64,000 bases of DNA, taken from contig MU400581.1 of NCBI GenBank assembly GCA_022578965.1, positions 1-64,000 on the forward strand, read 5' to 3'. Below, one piece after another: positions 1-12,272 of the stretch. This DNA is from Xylaria sp. FL1777. Taxonomy: Eukaryota; Ascomycota; Sordariomycetes; Xylariales; Xylariaceae. How positions within the stretch are numbered: the stretch's first letter is position 1; each line of letters begins with the position of its first letter. A program made the position numbers and the translations under genes. The notes below the pieces were generated by a model that saw nothing but the letters and a program-made list of their open reading frames with translations, had not been told where the DNA came from and made no database searches.

Positions 1-950
1 ATTATATTTAATTAATACTTAAATTATAGCTTTTAAAAAGTTTATTTAATTAATATTATAATAATAAACAAATAAAACTATTTAATAAAAGTTTTTTTTT
101 AATTTTATTATAATTTTTTTTAATTATAGTTTATATAGCATTAATATTTAAATTAAGCAATTTTAAATACTTTTAATTTTATTAAAAGTTATATAATTTG
201 CTTTTATTAATTATAATATTACAAAAAATGTTATTTTATTTTTTATTTTATAACTATTTAGCTAAATAGCATTACTTAATAAAAATACGTTTAAAAAAAT
301 AATTTAAACGTATTATTTTTGCTTAATTTATAAGTTATTAAGCTTAAAATATTTATAAAAATTAAAAGTTAAATTTTTAAGCTTTTTATTATTTATTATA
401 TTAGTTAGCTATTTTATATATAATATTTAATTATTTTTTAAATTAATAAGCTTGCTTATTAAATTATTAACTTTATTTTTTAGCTTTTGCTTTTTTAATA
501 TTATATTTAGTTTTTATTATATTTTTATTAATATAGCTTTAATTTTATTAAATTATAATTATAAATTAATTATAAATTAATTAATATATTTATAAATACT
601 TTTAATAATATTACTAATTGTTAGCTTAATTAAATTATTGCTTTTAAAGTTAAGCTTTATAGTTTTATTATTACTTTTAGCTATTTTATTAAGTTAATAC
701 TAAAATATATAAAATAAAAATAAAGTTAAAAAATAAAATAAAAAGTAAATAAAATATTAATATATTATATAAAGGTTTATTTAAAATATAATGCTATAAA
801 GCTACTTAAATAACTATTTATACTTTTTAAATATTAGCTTAAAACTTTATAATTATTATATAAAGTTAAGTTTATACTTAAAAAAATAAATGTTAAAAAA
901 AAAACATTTCTTAAGTATAATATTAAAAAACTATATATAAATACTACTAA
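1..950. repeat. AT-rich, RIP-like block
   Basis: This stretch is almost entirely A and T, with long poly-T and poly-A runs and very few C or G. The only long open frames are trivial. Such blocks in ascomycetes are usually ancient repeats mutated C to T by repeat-induced point mutation. I cannot recognise the original element. The composition is seen; the RIP origin is inferred. Confidence 0.75.
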
Positions 951-2199
951 TTTAGGTAAGGCTAGTTTGTGCTCCTTAGGTTTTTGCACAGCAACTGTTG
1001 CACGGTGTACACCATGGCCTGTGCTGCCTAGAAGCCACACCAACAATGTATATAGGACCTCGTAGGTACCTAGATCGTGAAGAGCCGCCTCCCTTCTTAA
1101 TTAACTAGGCACCTTGATATTACCAGGTAAGTAGATAGGTGTCACAATTTGTATCTCAAGCATTAGATGTTGTATATGTGGATACTTCATATTTGGCTCT
1201 CCATGAGTCTAGATAAAGGGGCGCAACAACAACCATGGGACCCCCTTCAACGCCGCCAAAGGACTGCAAGTACACTACCTACCTAGGTATGTACCTATCA
1301 TGGCAAATACAAGTGTCTGCATTGCAACTACTGACGTATACAGAACCAAATGAACAGCAATGAAAACGGTTCTCACGACACTTTATTGGATGAGCCACTG
1401 CACACCAGCAAATTTATTGGATGGATTATTATGCCGAGTGCGCCACCTACTTACTTAATGTACGGATATAACCCCTTTCCAACTCGTCTCATCCCCCCTT
1501 CTTAAGTCAGCCTTGAACAATTTACACTCTGTGAACAAGAGGCGTCATCTATGCCGGCACACAGCCAATGTGCCTTTAGACCATGACATCAAAAGCCCAG
1601 ACGGGACGAGAAACAGGACAGCAAAAAGTTTACCTTTAAAGCAGTATTAAAGCTGTAAAAAAACGCTTGATCAAGGTCTATAAAGTGTTTAAACTTGACT
1701 TAATTTATATAAAAAACAAAGGAAAATATAAATTTATTTAAATAATTATTAAAATGTGTTTTAATAAGGACGGTGATTCATTTCATGTACACTAAATCTT
1801 ATATATCTGTTTAATAGACAACCTAGCGAGGAGGACGACAGTCCTGGATCCGTAAAAATCAGGAGCTCTGTCTTGGAGGGTGTATTGTTTTCGTTTACCC
1901 CTGTACAACAGCTATGCTACAAGAATAACGGATTGGTCCGGGTTCATCCATGTCGTTGCGCTATACTACATGATAGGTAGCAGTATTTCGCTCCACACGT
2001 GACCACGTGGAAACTAGCCGGTCATAGAATAGCTCTCGGGATTCATTTTCCGATGCTCCGGCCGTCTCGGAATTACAAGACCTCAGTATAACTCAATCGT
2101 CGTCGACGTATTTGGTAAATGAAGCAATTGTAGGAATCTGATTCGGCCATAGAAGAACTTCCATAAACTGCATTGGAGATGTCAGACTCATGTAAATAT
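951..2199. other. Intergenic region with a dispersed-repeat copy
   Basis: No gene is supported here. Bases about 964-1035 resemble bases about 21976-22045 (see the repeat entries). A cluster of CTACCTAGGTA-like words lies near 1279-1300, and a short AT-rich patch at about 1680-1760. The 70-residue minus-strand frame at 834-1046 runs out of the AT-rich block and looks like chance. Confidence 0.6.
964..1035 (+). repeat. Dispersed repeat, copy A
   Basis: This copy shares a core of about 65 bp with 21976-22045. The common words in order are CTTAG, TGCA, AGCAA, GTTGCAC, GTGT, TGTGCTGC and TAG, with about three quarters of positions matching by eye. Both copies follow AT-rich sequence. It is probably the edge of a decayed mobile element; the family is not recognised. 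Confidence 0.5.
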
Positions 2200-3238
2200 C
2201 TACATCAGACGCCCAGCATGGATGCCGCCTGTAATAAGTAAGTCATCACCTGTATGGTAGGCGCTGGCGTTCGAGAGTAGGTAGACTATCGGGACTTTGA
2301 GGTCTGTCCGGTCTCCCATGCGCCGCATCGGGGGCTCGTTGTTCATGATTTCTGCGAGCCAGGGCATGCGATCGCATAGGTCAAGGGTCATATCGGTCGT
2401 CATGTATCTAAGGCGGTGTTAGGAACTTACAAGTCGAGGGGGCGAGCTTGTACTGGGGTTGGGACTAACCCTGGGGAGATGCTGTTCACTCGGATACCTT
2501 TCCCTGCAAGCTCAACGCCAAGCGCTTTAGCCAACGACACCACAGCACCCTTGCTAGCGCAGTAGTCACTGGTGCACTGGCCCTTGCTCGCTACATACGC
2601 TGCGATGGAGGCAATCATGACAATGGAGCCTCCCCGAGGGTTGAAGTCTGTGGGTTCTTGGAGGCTCATCTGGGCTGCTGCTAGCTGTGCTGCATAATAC
2701 GTGCCCAAAACATTGATGTTGATGCAGCGAGCCACGGATGCGGGATCGCGCTCGAGAAAAGGCTGATCTGGGCAGATTCCTGCTGCCGTGATGCTGTGAA
2801 TGAACAGTGAGAGCTTGCAACTAGGAACCACGCAGACGTGGTGGCGGTGAAATCACGTACAGACCATCTATCCGACCAAAATCCTCAGCCACTTGCTTAA
2901 ACGTTGCCTTGAGAGCATCATATTGAGTGACGTCAACCCTGAGCGAATAATTCAGATTAGCTTAATGAAGAATGGCCAGAATTCTCGCCATTTGATTTCG
3001 CTTACTTGTAGAACCCAAGCTTTACTGGGAACTCTTTCTGAAACTTGTAGAAATGTTCGTGGGGGGCATCGGCAGCGTCAAGCACTGCAATATTACCGCC
3101 ACTCTCGGCGACGGCGAGGGCAAACGCCAAGCCTAGACCCCGCCCACCACCGGTGATCACGACTGTGCGGCCCTGGAGAGATAGAAGGTCTTTAACCGAG
3201 TGGTTCAAGTATGCGTCGGCGTTCACTTTCTGCGCCAT
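2200..3238 (-). CDS. Short-chain dehydrogenase/reductase, polyol/ketose type
   Basis: Predicted NAD(P)H-dependent oxidoreductase of 280 aa in four exons: 3238-3006, 2938-2861, 2793-2470 and 2407-2200. The classical SDR signatures are visible: the cofactor loop TGGGRGLG near residue 30, the NVLG-like segment, a catalytic Ser in the MIAS region, and YxxxK as YCASK. The C-terminal part (PPMRRMGDRTDLK, LLITGGIHAG) is typical of fungal sorbose/L-xylulose reductase and arabinitol dehydrogenase relatives. The last intron is placed with donor GTTAGT because this restores the common SISPGYMTTDM block; the alternative would be only 24 nt. It is transcribed away from the transketolase and shares its promoter region, which suggests a joint role in sugar or polyol breakdown. 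The exact substrate is unknown. Confidence 0.88.
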
Positions 3239-3702
3239 GTTTACTTGCTGGCAATTGAATGAAGCCGCTAAGAGAAATGACAATATGGGTGAGGATAAAT
3301 AGGATTGTTCGAAAATGTCTCTTCTATATCAATTCATGAGGCAGGGGTATCGCGCAACCTATATCGCATCTAGGGTTCCTAGTTATTACAAGTCGCGATT
3401 CTGGAATCTTTCCTAATATTCGGGTTTATTGAGAACCCCCTCCCGGGATTTACAGCCAAATAGTTCATATCCTCGGGGACTCAAATAGGGGTTGGTCCTG
3501 CGGAATTGTGCTCCGAATTGGCCCCCGTCATCGGCGTTGGCGTTCTTCGGGGCTCCGGGAAACTTACAGGCGAGTCGGAAGAATAGGCGTATGAGCCATT
3601 GTTGCTTTGATGTATTAATTCAATTAACCACCATACTATTCGCACAATGACAAGACAAGATAGAGCTAGCATTACAAGGCGTCTCAGTCTAACTCAACAA
3701 TC
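3239..3702. promoter_or_regulatory. Shared promoter region between SDR and transketolase
   Basis: 464 bp lie between the divergent start codons of the SDR and the transketolase, so control regions must be shared or overlap. I see no confident individual binding site. Confidence 0.5.
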
Positions 3703-5907
3703 ATGGCTGCCAGCTCGGAAACAACCAACCAGCCTGTTTCGAATGGTGAAGTCAACCCAATATGTGCGCTGCACGGAAAGGAAGCTCAGGCTTGGAGGGA
3801 GAGGCTCGACCAAGACGACCTGGCGGTTCTGGCATTACGAAACTTCATATTTGATATTTGCAACCACAACGGCGGAGGTCATGGAGGCTCAGCTCTCGGA
3901 ATGGCCGCGTTGGGTGTAGCGCTGTTTAAGCATGTGATGCGATTCAACCCCTCTAATCCAGAATGGTTCGATCGAGATCGCTTAGTGTTATCGAATGGCC
4001 ATGCTGCTATGTGGCTGTATGCGCTGAATCATCTCACTGGGTTCGATAACTGGACTATGGACGAGATTCGAGGTTACGGGTCTGCCAAAACCGATGGATA
4101 TAAAACCATCTGTCATGCTCACCCGGAACGAGAAATACCCGGCATTGAGGTTACTACAGGGCCACTAGGTCAAGGTATCGCTAACGCCGTTGGACTTGCC
4201 ATCGCCTCAAAAAATCTTGCGGCGCGTTATAACCGCCCTGGGTTCGACTTGGTACAATCTCGGGTGTACTGCATGACGGGCGACGGGTGTCTGATGGAGG
4301 GAGTGGCCCTCGAAGCCATTTCTCTGGCTGCAAGCTTGGGCCTCGATAACCTAGTACTGGTATACGACAACAACCAGGTGACTTGTGATGGGCCACTCGA
4401 CTGGATCAACACAGAGGATGTGAATACTAAGATGAGGGCGACTGGCTGGCACGTGCTCGACATACAGGATGCCTGCTATGATGTTCGTGCTATTGTGTCG
4501 GCTTTAGATTATGCCAAGACCTTGAAAGGCAAACCCATCTTCATTAACGCTCGAACGATCATCGGAGTAGGCACTGCTGTTGCTGGAACATATAAAGCTC
4601 ATCATGGCGTTTTCGATCAAGACAGTATTACTCTCTCTAAGCAAATGGCAGGCCAAGATCCCACGGCCACTCACATCATTAATCCAGAAGCACTGGAATA
4701 TTTTCGGGCGTGCAAACCTCAGGGAGAACAACTTGAGGTAGCTTGGAACGTCCTACTACAAAGATACAACGAAGTTCACCCCGACCTAGCTGACAGCTTC
4801 GCTAGAACTGCAAAGGGGGACTATGGCACCGGATGGCTCGACATTCTCGAAGGCATAGACAGCGCACAGTTTCAAGGGAAAGCGACGCGTGAAGCCAATG
4901 GGACTTTGATTGAGAAAATTTGGCCTGCCTATCCCGCTTTGTGTGGAGGTGGAGCCGACTTAGTGAACTCCAACAAGCTCTCATACGCAGAGTCCGATGT
5001 TTTCCATCCTACAGTTAGCTATGCAGGTCGTTATATCCGCTACGGGATTCGAGAGCATGCGATGGCTGCAATCTCGAACGGTCTTGCGGCTTATAGTCCC
5101 GGCACATTCGTGCCTATCACGGCGACTTTTTTCATGTTCTACCTATACGTAAGCCTGTATAACATGTCTTTGACAAGACGAGTTTGCTGACTTAATACTG
5201 CCTAGGCCGCCCCTGGTGTGCGTATGGGAGCACTGAGCCACTTGCCCGTCATACACCTTGCTACACACGACTCATTTGCTGAAGGCCAAAACGGACCTAC
5301 TCACCAACCGGTCGAGCTTGATTCACTTTACAGAGCCATGCCTAATCTCACCTATATTCGACCTTGTGACGGCGAGGAGGTAATAGGGGCTTGGATGCTT
5401 GCATTGGGCAAGACGACTGGTCCCTCGCTACTGTCATTAGGACGAGATGCCATCACACCTGTTGATTCTACCGACCGGTATAAAGTCGCAAGGGGAGCCT
5501 ATGTACTCCGAGAAGTCGCAAATGCTAGATTGACCCTCGCTAGCTGTGGTACGAATTTGCATTACGCCATGGCTGCTGCGGAAACCTTGACTGCAGACGG
5601 CATACCCACCCGCGTCGTAAGTTGCCCAAGCTTCGAGCATTTCGACAAGCAGGAAAGATCCTATCAGGAGAGTACATTTCCACACGACGGGACGCCAATT
5701 GTGAGCGTTGAAGAGTATGTCGCTACAACATGGGCTAGGTACGTCACTGCCAGTATTGGCATGACTGGGTGGGGTTATTCTGCCTCCAATGCCAGCAATT
5801 ATGAGCGTTTTGGTCTTGATAGCAAGGGCATACAGAAACGAGTGCGCCAGTACCTTATGGACTTGGATGGTAGAGATGCTCGGAAAGCTGGGTGGCGTGC
5901 AATCTGA
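3703..5907 (+). CDS. Transketolase, dihydroxyacetone-synthase (formaldehyde transketolase) type
   Basis: 715 aa in two exons (3703-5148, 5206-5907; intron GTAAGC...CTAG, phase 0). It transfers a two-carbon ketol group using thiamine diphosphate and Mg2+. Visible features are the N-terminal HNGGGHGGSA block, the ThDP motif GDG...NN (GDGCLMEG to YDNNQ), the catalytic Glu in GIREHAM, and the GPTHQPVE segment of the third domain. The wording around EVTTGPLGQG, FFMFYLYAAP and HDS.AEGQNGPTHQPVE is closer to the dihydroxyacetone synthases of methylotrophic yeasts, as I know them, than to housekeeping transketolase. The C-terminus (WRAI) is not a PTS1 signal, so a peroxisomal location is not indicated. 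The donor and acceptor sugars remain open. Confidence 0.9.
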
Positions 5908-6046
5908 GTGTATAATTCAAGCCGCGAATAGGATAGATTTCTAGAAATCGAGACTCCCTCGCTCTGTACAACACTAGAGGCTTTTGTCACAGATGTGCAG
6001 AACAACAATGACGAGGGACCTAGTGCTCAGATCATAGAACACCTAT

Positions 6047-7324
6047 CTATAACTTAACTATACTCTTAATTACCAGCATCCCTTTATCATCGGTAGGGTT
6101 TCCAGCAGTCTTCATCGCCTCGTCAATAGAATCAATACCGTGAAATCTATGAGTGATGAGTTGTCGTATGTCTGGGAGTTTGACATCATCAACTGCCACA
6201 CCGGTGACCGATGCTACCGCAATCTCAATCGCACGGGGATATGCATGAGCATATCGCCAGCAGGGGATCAGACTAATCTCGCTTTTCATCATTTCTGACA
6301 CTGGGAGAACGTGATTTGGAATCCCCAGTCCGACTAAAATAACAGCACCTCCGGGTTTCGTCCCCTATCAAAATATTAGCTAGCCTGCCGGCATGATAAT
6401 GCGGCCGTAGAAAATTATCTCGGCGTCACTTACGTATATTGAGGCTTGTATACATGATTCTACTCCTGTACATTCAAACGTAGCATCCACTCTGCCTACG
6501 GTGCTACCGTCAGCCCAGATGGCAGAGCCGATCTCCGCTGCAGTGTCCTTGGCTATGTCTATTTTTTCTTCTGTTGTCGCTCCTCTTCTCAGTCTCACAA
6601 TGTGTGTCGCTACGGCGTAGCCGTTAGACCGGGCGAATCGGAGGCGGCCTTCGTCGATGTCGGCGATGATAACTTTGGAATAGCCGGCGGCTTGGGCAGC
6701 GACAGAACATAAAAGTCCAACAGCTCCAGCTCCAAATATCAAACATGTACCTGACCGACTTTGCGGAGGCTCTGGTACTCGCCGCACAGCATGCACAGCA
6801 ACTGATAGCGGCTCCAGCAAGGCTCCTGTTTCGTCGTCTAAAGTCGGGGAAATCTTGTGCACCCAGCTTGCGGGGTGATTAACCCTCTCCTGAAGAGTCC
6901 CCTGATAATGAGGAAACTTGGAACCTGAACTTCGGAACCTGAGATGATGGCAGATATTATAGCGCTGGTGTTGGCAATTGTCACAATCGCCACACGGAAC
7001 ACCAACTTCTAACGCTACAATATCGCCGACTTTGAGGGATGGATGGGTCGTAGGCACCTGGGATCCAAGACTGATGATCTCACCAGCCGATTCATGACCC
7101 AAACATAGGGGCTCCCGGACAAGAATATCGCCATTGGCGAAATGGGAGTAATAGTGGAGGTCAGAACCACATAGTGTTGTAGAGCGAATCGCAACTTGGA
7201 CCTCATCAGGAGCAAGCGGCGGTAGATGTCGCGTCTCTGTCCGGAGGTCCTTGGCCGCATGCAGATATTTACCCGTGCTCTCTGATAAGAAGCCTGGGCC
7301 TAGTATTGATCCTTTAAGCGGCAT
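6047..7324 (-). CDS. Zinc-dependent medium-chain dehydrogenase, sorbitol/xylitol dehydrogenase family
   Basis: 402 aa in two exons (7324-6434, 6364-6047; intron GTAAGTG...GATAG). It is predicted to oxidise a polyol to a ketose. Catalytic zinc ligands lie in CGSDLHYY and GHES, and structural zinc cysteines in CGDCDNCQHQRYNIC. The Rossmann motif is GAGAVGLL, followed by ADID, whose acidic residue favours NAD+ over NADP+. It is somewhat longer than the usual 350-380 aa because of an extra stretch before the last exon (near RLRRGATTEEK). The ATG at 7324 (MPLKG) is preferred over the upstream in-frame ATG at 7423 because family members start just before this point. It is divergent from the flavin monooxygenase, with 420 bp between starts. 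Confidence 0.87.
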
Positions 7325-7744
7325 GGTTGATTTCTGTTCGTAAAGGAGATGTACTACCAACATGGTGGGTAAGTAAGAATCCACATAATTTAACGCGAAA
7401 ATCGCGCTGGATGTATAGATCACGCATGATGGGACATGCCAAGAGTCTATCTCTTTCCCGAAGATGCCGTGTGACGGTCGGGATGTGAATCCGGGCGGGA
7501 TTTAGTGTCCGAGAACTATACCCCACGTAACTCGGCGTCCTGCATTGAGGGCCGGATCTGAGGCTACCGTGAGAGCATAGTCGGTCAGCAACAAGGGAAA
7601 TTGGGCAGACGGAAATTTCGAGCGAAGAATCCGCTTAGAATCGGTGTAAAGGAACCGAGGTCCCTTTATCCTTCAATTTTACGCTCAACTTCATGTCACT
7701 GACAATCTCTACTACTACCACCACTCCAGCGTGACAACATCAGT
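7325..7744. promoter_or_regulatory. Shared promoter region between polyol dehydrogenase and monooxygenase
   Basis: 420 bp separate two divergent start codons. No binding site is assigned. Confidence 0.45.
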
Positions 7745-9575
7745 ATGCCTGGATACGCGAAAGAACTGAATGCCATCATTGTGGGCGCCGGCCCGTCGGG
7801 TATTGCTATGGCTTACCGCCTCAAGCACGACCTTGGCTTCGAAGATTTCACAGTTTACGAGAAACTGGATGGTGTAGGGGGGACTTGGATGACTAACACA
7901 TACCCGGGTTGGTATGTTCACAGTCCTACTTGTCTATTGTTTTCGATGATTGAGTTTTATGCCTAACGGAAGATATTAGCGGCTGTGATTTGAAGTCACA
8001 CTTGTACTCCTTTAGCTTCAACTTGAATCCGAACTGGTCAAAGGAACTTTGTGAGCAGCCAGAGATCCTCCAATGTAAGCGATAGTCCAGTTCGCGCCTT
8101 GATTCCAGCTTCAACGAGTGCTAATTACAGCGCGGCTACTAGACATGAACGACACTGTTGACAAGTTCGACCTCCGCAAGCATATTCATACTTCGGTCGA
8201 ATGCACTGGTGCTATTTGGAACAGTGCTCTAGAAAAATGGGAGGTCAAGCTGAAAGACTTGAAAACGGGCATCGAATATACGCGCCCTGCTTCTGTATTT
8301 GTCTCTGCTGTCGGGGCTATTTCTTTTCCACGCGATGTCAAGTTCCCTGGGATGGAAAACTTCAAGGGGGCCATATTCCATACTGCTCGCTGGGACCATA
8401 GTATATCATACAAGAACAAACGGGTCGCTGTGATAGGGAGTGGCTGTAGTGCGGCTCAAGTCATACCAGCCTTAGCCCAAGAGGCCAGCTCTGTCAAGCA
8501 GTACGCGCGAAGTGCGCAGTGGTTCCACGCCCGACCGAATCGAACGTATACTGCAGCCGACAAGGCGCTGTTCACCTATCTACCACTGTGGCAGCGGCTT
8601 CTACGCCTGACGATATTTTTAGGCGCCGACGAAGAAACTAGCGCCTACTTTCCCACACCTCGCGGCATCAGGGAGCGAAAGGCCAGGGAGGAAGAGTCAA
8701 AGGCATACATTCGCTCGAAGGCGCCCAAAAAGTATTGGGACGCCCTTATCCCCAACTTTCCTCTTGGATGCAAGCGACGGATCTTTGATCCTGGTTATCT
8801 CGACAGCTTGAACCGAAAGAACGTCAGCTTAATTCCCGAAGGTATCCGAGAGATTACCGAGACAGGAATCGTGAGCACCTCGGGACTAAGAGACGACTAC
8901 GACATCGTCGTGTTAGCAACTGGATTCCAAGTCTCGCAATTCCTAACTCCAATGAACATCGTCGGCGCGACGGGTAAAGCGCTCCATGATCAGTGGAAAG
9001 AATGCCGTGGCTCTCAAGCCTATCTGGGCACGCATGTACATAACTTTCCCAACCTCGCAATTCTTTTCGGCCCGAACACGTTCCCTGCGAACAACTCAGC
9101 ACTGTTTGCTTGCGAGACACAGGTAGACTACGCCGTGAAGTCTTTATTCATACCTCTGCTAGATAGAAGAGCAAAGGTCATTGAAGTGAAACAGTCCGCG
9201 GAAGATCGTGAGACCAATGCCATCCACGAGGAGTTAACCAACACCGTCTTTGCTGGAGACTGCTCTAACTGGTACATCGGAGATTATGGTCGGAATGCTG
9301 CCTCTTGGCCTGGTTTTGCGCGAAGCTTTTGGTTTAGGACATACTTCCCTGATTGGTCCGCTTTCAATATGAGCGGTGGCAGCAAGTATTGGCGACTTCT
9401 TGCGATGAAGCGCTTGATAACAAGTAATGCCACCTCTATCATTCTGGCTTTGATCGTCGTCACTATCTACTGGCAACTTCGTAACGGCACGACAGCACAG
9501 AGATCGGCGCTGCTGGAATTGGTTAAACGTTCTTTGCTGACGACCCGAGAATTATCAGGTCAAAGGCTCAAGTGA
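7745..9575 (+). CDS. Flavin-containing monooxygenase, Baeyer-Villiger type
   Basis: 568 aa in three exons (7745-7911, 7980-8074, 8131-9575). It is predicted to insert oxygen into a ketone using FAD and NADPH. The FAD motif GAGPSG lies near residue 15 and the GTW segment near residue 45. The Baeyer-Villiger fingerprint FxGxxxHxxxWD is present (FKGAIFHTARWD, about residues 166-177), as is the NADPH motif GSGCSA. Splicing rebuilds the usual SHLYSFSF block. A hydrophobic stretch at about residues 515-535 could anchor the C-terminus in a membrane. A Baeyer-Villiger enzyme is unexpected among sugar-type catabolic genes, so the substrate may be a cyclic or keto compound. Confidence 0.88.
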
Positions 9576-10587
9576 AGCCCGCTCGTGGCATGTAAGAGAG
9601 CTTATAAGAAGTGGTTAGAGGGCGATGATACGGCTAGCATCAATTACGACCCATATTCCTGAGTGTATGAAGTAAATGGTATTGGCGTATCTGTTGAGAC
9701 TATATTTGCGTCAGTAGATTGGCTCATGCAGGCGAGGTATTAATTCATTTATTAACACACTAACTATAGCTAGGTAACTAGTTATTATTTCTATGTTAAT
9801 AAATTAATACCCAATTGAAACCTCTCACTAAAGTTGCGAAGCAAGAGCAAAAGGGGCTCTTTATGGCGAGATAGTTTTAAATTATGTCAACAAAATCAAG
9901 CTTTCCTAAACAGCAAGATGTCCTAAAAGGTAACTAAACGACCTACAGGTATTATACAACGTGAACAAACCTCGACATATCGCTGTCAGATGTATATATA
10001 GTGTGGTGTGCCTGAGGATTGGGGAAGATCGCGAATGCTGTCTCCATAAAGCGTGAAGGGGGAGAGAGAATGCCTGCACGACAGTTTATGTATAGCAAGA
10101 ACGTAGAACGGGTGCACGCTCTACAGATTTGTGTGCAGACATTCGTAGGTCCAACTAGGAGCTGGAGATAAGGAAAATTTCCATAGCGGGCGCTCTGGGA
10201 TCTTCACAAAGAGCATAATTCGAGTGGTGGTGCGGTGGAGAGACTTGCGAAACCGCCGGATTATAAATCCCGACCCCATGTATTGATGCTATCCTCAGCG
10301 GTCCGGACCTCAGCGACAAGGAAACCCATTCTGCTGCCCTGAGGTATTGAGCAAGTTGCTCTGAAATGCCGATAAATAATTTCTAGTTCTACATTTAGAG
10401 TGATAGATCCCCTCAATAATCAATCGGCACATCGAGGTCCTCAATCCCCTGGAGCGCACCGTGATTAAGTGTGGTAAGGCATGATGGGTTCAGCCAGATA
10501 TCACCAAACGGCTCTCTCTCAAGTATGTATAATACCCGTGCAATAAAACCTAAGTAACTAAATTCAAGGCCATAAGCTAATAATCTC
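9576..10587. other. Intergenic region
   Basis: About 1 kb without a supported gene. It holds a small inverted repeat (9736-9812) and otherwise unremarkable moderately AT-rich sequence. Part must act as promoter for the aldehyde dehydrogenase. Confidence 0.5.
9736..9812. repeat. Short foldback inverted repeat
   Basis: The left arm GGTATTAATT...TATTAACA (9736-9757) is matched by its reverse complement at 9794-9812, apart from a few extra bases in the left arm. The loop is about 36 nt. It could be a MITE remnant or simply a hairpin. Confidence 0.55.
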
Positions 10588-12272
10588 ATATCTCTAAAGC
10601 TCAAATGTTCAGAACTCTTTATTCAAGAGGCCTTCATCGATGGACAATGGGTTACGGGAGATCGACAGTTTGACGTCTACGGTGAGGATAGTAACTCGAC
10701 TGTGTAGGCCCCAAAGCTAAATTTGCATGAAGAACCCTCATCTGCTACTGTTCTAGGGCAGGTAGCCGACTGTGGGCTCGATGACTTTCGCAAGGCTATT
10801 CAAAGTGCCTATGACGAGCAGCCCAAATTTTACGAGAACACGACGGCTGCTGGTAGAGGCGCTATGCTGAGAAAATGGAACGATTTAATAATTGCTAATG
10901 CAGACGATAGTTCGTATGCCTATTCTCTACCGTGAGACCCCAGCTAATACTGTAACTAGTCGCTATAATAATGTCGCTTGAGAATGGCAAGACGTTAGTC
11001 GAAGCCAAAGGCGAGGTAATCTATGCCGCAAGTTTTATTTCATGGTTTGCCGAGGAAGCTACTCGATCATATGGTGTTACGATCCCATCTTCAACACCGC
11101 ATACGACGCTGATGACAATCCGGGAGCCCGTGGGGGTATGCGGTATCATTACACCCTGGAACTTCCCGGCGGCCATGATTACAAGAAAAGTTGGTCCGGC
11201 ACTTGCTGCTGGTTGTACTGTAGTTATCAAACCCCCAAGTGAGACTCCATTCACCTGTCTGGCACTCACACGGCTGGCCGTGGAAGCTGGCCTGCCTCCG
11301 GCGGCTATTCAAGTCTGTCCAACCAAGGATAGAAAGGCGGCTACTGAGCTCGCCACGAGCCCTCTCGTGAAGAAGATAAGTTTCACGGGTTCCACAAATG
11401 TCGGCAAAATGCTTGCCAACCTATGTACGGGGACTCTGAAGAGGGTGAGCCTCGAGCTCGGCGGCAACGCGCCATTCATCGTCTTCGACGATGCAGACAT
11501 AGATCTAGCAGTAGAAGGGGCGATGTTTTGCAAATTCCGTTGTACTGGCCAAACATGTGTCTGGTAAGCATATACCCCTTTTTTTTCCAGCTGAAGGGAC
11601 GGATTGACATTCATCATCCTGTTCTGGCCTTGGCCCTACGCGCTTGACGTACCTTGCCGCTGATAGCATCTCTTCCATAGTGCAAATCGCATATACGTGC
11701 AGAAGGGTATCGCCAAGGCTTTCATATCGAAGCTAGTGGAAAAAGTAGCAGCCTTGAAGCCGGGACCTGGCCTAGATAACACTACAACGCAAGGTCCTCT
11801 TGTGAACAAATCAGCCGTGGAAAAGGTTCAGCAACATGTGTCGGACGCGGTTTCAAAAAATGCCAAGATCGAAATTGGTGGAAATTCTCCCGACCTCCCA
11901 GGTTACTTTTACTCGCCCACTGTTCTATCTGGTGTCACAGTAGACATGCTTGTGAGTCGCGAGGAGACGTTTGGTCCGCTTGCGCCTGTTTTCGAGTTTG
12001 AAACTGAACAGGAGGCGATTGCGCTAGCTAATGATTCAGAATTCGGACTCGCGGGGTACTTTTACTCACGCGATGTGAGCCGAATCATGCGTGTAGCTCA
12101 GAAGATGCAAGTTGGAATGGTAGGAGCCAATACTGGTAAGATCAGCGCTGCGGAGGCTCCATTCGGGGGTGTTAAAGAGAGCGGGTATGGGAAGGAAGGC
12201 AGTCTTTACGGACTGGCAGAGTACCAGAACATCAAGAGCATTACTATTGGTAACCTTCAATATGGTGCATAA
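10588..12272 (+). CDS. NAD(P)-dependent aldehyde dehydrogenase, succinate-semialdehyde type; no ATG found
   Basis: Predicted exons are 10588-10681, 10733-10909, 10960-11563 and 11681-12272, giving about 488 aa, the usual length. It oxidises an aldehyde to an acid. Visible motifs are PWNFPAAM, the cofactor segment GSTNVGK, the general base in ELGGNAPF, and the nucleophile Cys in GQTC, which is rebuilt across the third intron (GQTCV|CANRIYVQ). The N-terminal exon reads LFIQEAFIDGQWV like other members, but its frame has no ATG after the preceding stop. The codon where the start would be expected is ATA (10588-10590), one transition from ATG. Either the start was lost, another codon or an upstream exon is used, or there is a sequence error. 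The rest of the reading frame is intact. It lies 386 bp before the decarboxylating dehydrogenase, on the same strand. Confidence 0.85.

Noticed and set aside
834..1046. 70-residue minus-strand frame
   Set aside because: Runs into the AT-rich block and overlaps a dispersed repeat; composition-driven.
2408..2431. 24-nt intron in the SDR gene
   Set aside because: Too short for a spliceosomal intron. Using the GTTAGT donor at 2469 gives a normal length and rebuilds a conserved block.
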